Shown piece by piece: positions 59,595 through 64,000 of a stretch of DNA of 64,000 nt; within the stretch, counting starts at the first letter, position 1, and each line of letters begins with the position of its first letter. Both the position numbers and the translations under genes were made by a program. Source of the DNA: Chloroflexota bacterium (lineage in GTDB: Bacteria > Chloroflexota > Anaerolineae > Anaerolineales > Villigracilaceae); the NCBI GenBank assembly GCA_021787595.1, contig JAJYLQ010000005.1, positions 62,001 to 126,000 of the forward strand. The letters are read 5' to 3'. Below the pieces are notes generated by a model. It saw only the letters and a program-made list of their open reading frames with translations. It was not told the origin of the DNA and ran no database searches.

Positions 59595-60494
59595 ATGAAA
59601 CTCTCCGGTCTGCATATTCTCCTGACCTATCAATGCACCTACGAATGCGAACATTGCTTCGTGTGGGGAAGTCCGCGTCAAAGCGGCACCCTGACTCTCG
59701 AACAGGTCGAAGAGATTCTTCGTCAGGCAAAAGAAGCTGGAGTGGATTGGATCTACTTCGAAGGCGGCGAGCCATTCCTGTATTACGCGGTATTGGTCAA
59801 AGGCGTGCAGACGGCGTCGGAGATGGGTTTTCAAGTTGGCATTGTTTCCAACGCGTATTGGGCAACGTCCGTCCCGGATGCGGCGGAATGGCTGCAGCCG
59901 TTCGCCGGGCGCGTCGCCGACCTGGCCGTCAGCAGCGATCTGTATCACTGCGAAAAATATTTTGGCGAGAATCCGCAAAATGCGCTGGCCGCCGCGAAAT
60001 GGATGAACATCCCGACTGGCGTGATCAGCGTCGCGCAACCGGATGAAGATGCGGCGCCGACGCTCGGCCAGATCACGGATCAAGCGGCGGTCATGTACCG
60101 CGGACGCGCGGCGGTCGCGTTGACCCCGCGCGCGGCGCGGCATCCGTGGGATCAATTCGCGGCCTGCCCGCACGAAAATTTGCGCGAGCCGGGACGCGTT
60201 CATCTCGATCCGCTTGGGAATCTTCACGTTTGTCAGGGATTGGTAATTGGTAATCTATTCGAGAAACCGCTGAAAGAAATTTGCAAACGTTTTGATGCGG
60301 ACGCACATCCAATTTGCGGACCGTTGCTGGAAGGCGGCCCGGCTGCGCTGGTCAGCGAATACAACCTGCCCCACGCTTCGGACTACGCCGACGCCTGCCA
60401 CCTGTGCTACGAGGCTCGGACTACGCTGAGAGCGCGTTTTCCCGAAGTGCTCGGACCCGATCAAATGTACGGCATGGAGCAGGTAAAGATCTAA
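59595..60494 (+). CDS. Radical SAM protein with C-terminal cysteines
   Basis: 299 aa. The N-terminal cluster motif is YQCTYECEHCFVWG (CxxxCxxC), followed by YFEGGEPFLY. Further cysteines near the C-terminal end (ACPHENL, HVCQGL, ACHLCYEART) suggest auxiliary clusters in the manner of SPASM or twitch proteins, which modify peptides or other substrates. The target cannot be told: no small peptide gene lies beside it. The stop overlaps the mannosidase stop by 4 bp (convergent). Confidence 0.82.
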   Translation: MKLSGLHILLTYQCTYECEHCFVWGSPRQSGTLTLEQVEEILRQAKEAGVDWIYFEGGEPFLYYAVLVKGVQTASEMGFQVGIVSNAYWATSVPDAAEWLQPFAGRVADLAVSSDLYHCEKYFGENPQNALAAAKWMNIPTGVISVAQPDEDAAPTLGQITDQAAVMYRGRAAVALTPRAARHPWDQFAACPHENLREPGRVHLDPLGNLHVCQGLVIGNLFEKPLKEICKRFDADAHPICGPLLEGGPAALVSEYNLPHASDYADACHLCYEARTTLRARFPEVLGPDQMYGMEQVKI

Positions 60495-63400
60495 CCGCTG
60501 AATATCACTGTGACAATCTCTTTGCCGCGCGCCTCGACGGTCACCGTTCCATCCGGCGCCGGTTTCAACGGCCCGGTTTTTTGCTCGGCCAAATTCACGC
60601 GCCCGGCTTTTTTGAATCTTGTCCACGGCTTGATACTGGCATTGATTTTTTCGTCCGACAAATTGACGCCGCGCACGATCCAGCCGCTTCGATCTTCCAA
60701 CTCTTTGATCGCGCTCACGACGAATGTGGATGGCGTGACTTCAAGGAACGAACCGGATGCGGGCAATGTGCCGTCGTGCAGATCTGCGCTGACGCCCCGC
60801 AAGGGTGTCTCGAAGGCGTACGCACGCTGGAAGGCTTCCAGCCAATTTCCCGAATGCGGAATGATCGAATAATCGAAGGTCCACGTGCCGGGCATTTGCG
60901 CCGCGGGCGTCTCGAGAAGCGGCCCGGCGGGACCTTTGCGCGTTGAGAGGCCATCGCGTGAAAGCCAGCCGACGCAACGTAGAAGCGTCAATGCAATTTC
61001 GGTTTCCCGTCCTTGCGAAGGTTTTAAACCTTCGCAAGGACGGGTTAACACTTCCACTTCGGGCAGGCCGCGGTTGGCGATCATCAATCCATATTGATCG
61101 TCGCTGACATCGGTAAACGCGCGCTGCGGAACTTCGGGGCGCGGCTGTTCGATCCAGGTTTCATCAAAAGGTGCTAATCCAATTTTGCGGTTGATGATCT
61201 CAAAGTGGCTGTCGTAAAAAGCTTGAATGGAGGCGCCGCGCTCCGTAAATGGAAAATGCACGCGCAGGCGGTGATCCTTGGCGCGGTTGTCAACGACGGT
61301 TTGGATGTCAATTCGAGGAACACCGGGCACAAGCGTGATTCGAGTGGTGATTGGCATGGAAACAAAATTCAACGACCTTGATTTTCGATCCGGTGTGAGT
61401 TCAGAAGGAACACTCAGCTCAAGATCAAGTTCGAGGATTTGCAAGACCGCGCCCTTCGCCACGCGGACGCTCTTTAAACGCGCGGCCGTTTGAAGATCTA
61501 AGAGAGGCGGGCAGAAATTGTATTCGTCGCCGCAATCGCCGCCGTCCGCAAAACGATTCAGGCCGCGGTAAATCCGTCCATTCCGTTTGTCGGTAACGTT
61601 CAGGGTCGCGTCGTTCATTGCCTCGACGGCGAAGAATTCGTTTTCGATTCGATGCGGCAGGCGGCTCTCGCTTTGAGCAAAGCGCGCCAAAAGTTTTTGG
61701 GCAAATGGCGAAGCCGCCAGCGGTGCCAGCGCACGCATCAGCGGCGTGATGTGAACGGATGCCGGCGCGCTTTGCCTGCCGCGCACGTAGAATGTTTTCC
61801 ATCCAAGCGCGGGGACGTCGGAGGCGGCGAACAGGATATGAGCCGATTGATGCGAATGGGCGCGGATGTGAAAGAGTTCGACGCTTGGATCTTCGATGCA
61901 GCTTTGCAGTGTCTTTGTGCCGTCTTCCCAGGCCTTGAGATTGGGGCTGCCATTTTCGGACATGATCGCTTCGACGCGAACGATGTTGTCCACCCGGTTG
62001 AAATTGATTTCCTGGATAACAAGATTTCCCGCGCGGCCCTCGTGTATCATGGCAAGGATACCGCCCAATTCCTCACGTTTGATGTTGACGTTGATCCATT
62101 CGCTGCCATTTCCGTTGGCGGATTGGTGCGGAATGACATTTCCGTTTTCATCGAGGATATCAAAGTCCTGAGCGCCATTTGGCAGCGATAGTTCCATCGA
62201 AACAAGATCGGTGCGCGGGATGGAGGAGGGATTGAAGACGATCACGGACGATAGACCGTTGACTGTGGACCGTTGACCGTCCAACGTCCACGGTCCGCCG
62301 TCCGTTTTTATAAGTGTGGTGAGTGTCTCCAAGCTTTGACGCGTGATCTCCTCGCCAATCTGTTCAACCTGATCGAAACGCGGCTTCATTTCTTCGTGAA
62401 CCTGATCAATCGAACAGCCGCAGATCGAATCGTGCGGATGACATTCCATCAATAAGCGCCAGGTATTACGCAGGATTTGTGCGGGGTCTTTTATCAGTTG
62501 GAAGGTTTGAATGTCGGCAGGTTTGAACGTTTTAACTTGCAAACCTTCCAACTTTACAGCTTGCAAACTTGCGAACGTCGAGAACGGCTCCGCCCATTTT
62601 TCGAGCAGAGTCTCGCAAGCCTGATTTCGTTGTTTGATCCACATGCGCGTAGATAAGACTCCGGGCAACAGATGCGAGTGCTTCGATGAACGGAACTCGC
62701 CTTTATAAACCGGCAGATGGATGTTGTCTTTTGCGATTTGCGCCCTGACCGCCTTGACGTAATTGGGCAGCGTCGAATGAATGACGTTGGCGCCTCTCAA
62801 CGCCGCGTTGGCATACGCAATTGCTTTTGACGTGTCGCGCGGCGGCTGCATGTGGTCGTTGCCGAACATGATGAGATAGTCCGAAACTTCCGAATGGGCC
62901 GCGAGCGAATCGGCGGCGCGCTCGAGCTGCGCGGCAAATTCAGATGGAATGGATGGCTGCAGGCTTGCGCCATTGCTGTATGAGTCGCGTAGATATGCCA
63001 TCAGCACGCGCGAGCCGTCAGGCGCCTCCCACCAAAATTCGGCGGGCTGGTCATCGGGTCCGCGCCAGAGCGAGATGACGTCCATGTCGAAGCCGCGGAT
63101 CAGTTGCGGCATCTGTGCGAAGTGCCCGAACGAGTCGGGCATGTATCCAATCCTCATCTTCGGCCCGAACCTGCGCGCAGTGCGGTCGCCTTCGAGCAGG
63201 TTGCGGATGTGCGCTTCAGGGCCGACCAAAAACATATCGGGCAGGATATGCCAGGGTCCGATGATGATGCGGCCTTTGCGAACGTGATCGCGCAGCACTT
63301 TTTCGTTCTCAGGCCGCATGGCGAGGTAATCATCCAGAACAACCGTCTGGCCGTCGAGCATGAAGAATTTGAAATTTTTGTCCCTCTCCAGTAAATCAAG

Positions 63401-63502
63401 CAGATCATCAACCAGATGCACGAGTCTTAATCGGAATTCTTGAAACGGGCGATACCACTCACGATCCCAGTGAGTGTGCGAAACGATGTGCAAAGTTCTC
63501 AT
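60491..63502 (-). CDS. GH38 alpha-mannosidase with palindromic insertions
   Basis: 1003 aa, glycoside hydrolase family 38. The zinc/catalytic residues are visible: SHTHWDREW (His11, Asp13), nucleophile Asp123 in GYMPDSFGHFAQ, and CHPHDSICGCS. The C-terminal half is the beta-sandwich part. ATG 63502 has AGGAG upstream (TTG one codon earlier). Three palindromic repeats add about 18, 20 and 13 residues (318-335, 400-419, 820-832) without a frameshift. Lacks a signal peptide, so it probably trims mannosides inside the cell. Confidence 0.92.
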   Translation of the reverse strand: MRTLHIVSHTHWDREWYRPFQEFRLRLVHLVDDLLDLLERDKNFKFFMLDGQTVVLDDYLAMRPENEKVLRDHVRKGRIIIGPWHILPDMFLVGPEAHIRNLLEGDRTARRFGPKMRIGYMPDSFGHFAQMPQLIRGFDMDVISLWRGPDDQPAEFWWEAPDGSRVLMAYLRDSYSNGASLQPSIPSEFAAQLERAADSLAAHSEVSDYLIMFGNDHMQPPRDTSKAIAYANAALRGANVIHSTLPNYVKAVRAQIAKDNIHLPVYKGEFRSSKHSHLLPGVLSTRMWIKQRNQACETLLEKWAEPFSTFASLQAVKLEGLQVKTFKPADIQTFQLIKDPAQILRNTWRLLMECHPHDSICGCSIDQVHEEMKPRFDQVEQIGEEITRQSLETLTTLIKTDGGPWTLDGQRSTVNGLSSVIVFNPSSIPRTDLVSMELSLPNGAQDFDILDENGNVIPHQSANGNGSEWINVNIKREELGGILAMIHEGRAGNLVIQEINFNRVDNIVRVEAIMSENGSPNLKAWEDGTKTLQSCIEDPSVELFHIRAHSHQSAHILFAASDVPALGWKTFYVRGRQSAPASVHITPLMRALAPLAASPFAQKLLARFAQSESRLPHRIENEFFAVEAMNDATLNVTDKRNGRIYRGLNRFADGGDCGDEYNFCPPLLDLQTAARLKSVRVAKGAVLQILELDLELSVPSELTPDRKSRSLNFVSMPITTRITLVPGVPRIDIQTVVDNRAKDHRLRVHFPFTERGASIQAFYDSHFEIINRKIGLAPFDETWIEQPRPEVPQRAFTDVSDDQYGLMIANRGLPEVEVLTRPCEGLKPSQGRETEIALTLLRCVGWLSRDGLSTRKGPAGPLLETPAAQMPGTWTFDYSIIPHSGNWLEAFQRAYAFETPLRGVSADLHDGTLPASGSFLEVTPSTFVVSAIKELEDRSGWIVRGVNLSDEKINASIKPWTRFKKAGRVNLAEQKTGPLKPAPDGTVTVEARGKEIVTVIFSG
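61006..61044. repeat. 39-bp perfect palindrome in the mannosidase gene
   Basis: 19-bp arms (CCCGTCCTTGCGAAGGTTT and complement) around one base; encodes RPCEGLKPSQGRE. Same core as the intergenic 57522-57550. Confidence 0.85.
62245..62304. repeat. 60-bp GGACGATAGACCGT repeat in the mannosidase gene
   Basis: CGGACGATAGACCGTTGAC and CCACGGTCCGCCGTCCG are the ends; encodes DGGPWTLDGQRSTVNGLSSV. Same family as 505-560 and 9790-9843. Confidence 0.8.
62498..62551. repeat. 54-bp inverted repeat in the mannosidase gene
   Basis: Perfect 12-bp arms TTGGAAGGTTTG (62498-62509) and CAAACCTTCCAA (62540-62551); inner GCAGGTTTGAACG. Encodes LEGLQVKTFKPADIQTFQ. Confidence 0.75.
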
Positions 63503-63505
63503 CAA

Positions 63506-63927
63506 CGCTCCTGTGTAAGTTCTAAAAAATTCTGAAAGTTGATCTTGTCGCAGATGAACGCGGATACACGCCGATGATGGATATCAGAAAACCCGAGTCC
63601 CATGCCCCGCGTTCTCCAGGGTTCAGGGTCTGTGTTTATCTGCGGCTAATAACCAACAATCTCCGGAAAAATTTCCTGCCAGCGTGGGAAGATCAACAGG
63701 TGCGCCTCGCCCTCGCAAACATGGGTTGGGCAGTTTGGGATTCTACCAGCAAGATAAAATGCTGTTGGGATTGGCGTCATTCGGCGTAAGCGAGGACGCG
63801 ATTATCGTTGAGTGTGACTTGCATAATAATAAAGATGAAGGATAAGAGATGAAAGATGAATTTCCATGAATTTCATCTTTCACACCTGCACTTGGTGCAG
63901 GTACAAGTGTCTTTTCGCTTTCATCTT
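63506..63927. other. Gene-free region with repeats and hairpins
   Basis: Upstream of the mannosidase. Contains a degenerate GTCGCAGATGAACGCGGAT / TTATCTGCGGCTAATAACC pair (63545-63655), TGAAAGATGAA/TTCATCTTTCA arms (about 63847-63890) and a hairpin ACCTGCAC-TTG-GTGCAGGT (63893-63911 region). A 71-codon frame at 63574 has no support. Confidence 0.6.
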
Positions 63928-64000
63928 TTATTTGCCCATTCGCTTTTTGATCTTCGTCACGATGGTCACAAAGATCGCGATAAGCTCGTTGGTTTCTTTT
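63928..64000 (-). CDS. Four-helix-bundle protein, C-terminal end
   Basis: The last 23 codons (KETNELIAIFVTIVTKIKKR, MGK, stop) match the C-terminal helix of the 23S rRNA IVP/four-helix-bundle family. The rest lies past the window edge. Second family member in the window; the other is at 30019. Confidence 0.6.
   Translation of the reverse strand, partial: KETNELIAIFVTIVTKIKKRMGK

Noticed and set aside
63574-63789. 71-codon frame near the right end
   Set aside because: Lies in repeat sequence, no ribosome site, unusual composition.

Overview
The window looks like one chromosome segment from a free-living, prototrophic bacterium, most likely a member of the Chloroflexota (Anaerolineae-type). 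This is inference. It rests on mid-50s percent GC, Thr/Pro-rich 'TPTP' linkers in secreted proteins, a tandem-HTH RodZ-like protein, LCP/LysM envelope proteins, C-terminal-only MutS-like ATPases and many dispersed palindromic repeats. I saw no rRNA, tRNA, CRISPR array or transposase.

Layout. 1-12 kb: a branched-chain amino-acid operon, ilvD(partial)-ilvB-ilvN-ilvC-leuA-small ORF-leuC-leuD-cimA-leuB-ilvE, closed by a strong terminator. It carries both isopropylmalate and citramalate synthases, and nearly every gap holds a palindromic repeat. 12-15 kb (minus): heme O synthase, lysA, an FtsB-like protein. 15.6-23.4 kb (plus): GAF-GAF-HD-GYP protein, rplI, a RodZ-like gene with an apparent -1 frameshift at an A9 tract, rimO and a GT39-like membrane glycosyltransferase. 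23.4-31.2 kb (minus): CopD-like, TPR and MurJ genes, then an unusual cluster of two ArsA/Get3-like ATPases with three paralogous ~80-100 aa proteins, a four-helix-bundle gene and an SDR.

31-40 kb: a divergent membrane-anchored unknown, cstA with a small CxxC protein behind a structured attenuator-like leader, DUF503, HIT, LCP lipoprotein, LysM protein, and a histidine-kinase-like protein lacking its phospho-accepting His. 40-49 kb: yvcK (apparently leaderless), then a fluoride riboswitch heading two MutS-like ATPases, crcB/fluC and a DUF190-CBS protein. Facing it on the minus strand are an MFS transporter and a helical protein, each behind its own fluoride-riboswitch-like leader of variant form. 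49-54 kb: gap, pgk, a Ser/Thr kinase and tpiA. 54-64 kb: an HEFSH membrane protein, a methyltransferase gene with two consecutive in-frame UGA codons overlapping an AT-rich EVE-HNH nuclease gene, an alcohol dehydrogenase, small proteins, upp, a radical SAM protein, a GH38 mannosidase carrying three in-frame palindromic insertions, and the 3' end of a second four-helix-bundle gene.

Main points for a second look: (1) the ArsA pair plus PILPPYYSLRLLP paralog cluster; (2) the two variant fluoride-like leaders beside a canonical one; (3) the UGA-UGA methyltransferase; (4) palindromic elements spliced in frame into conserved genes (mannosidase, rimO, glycosyltransferase); (5) the cstA leader RNA.
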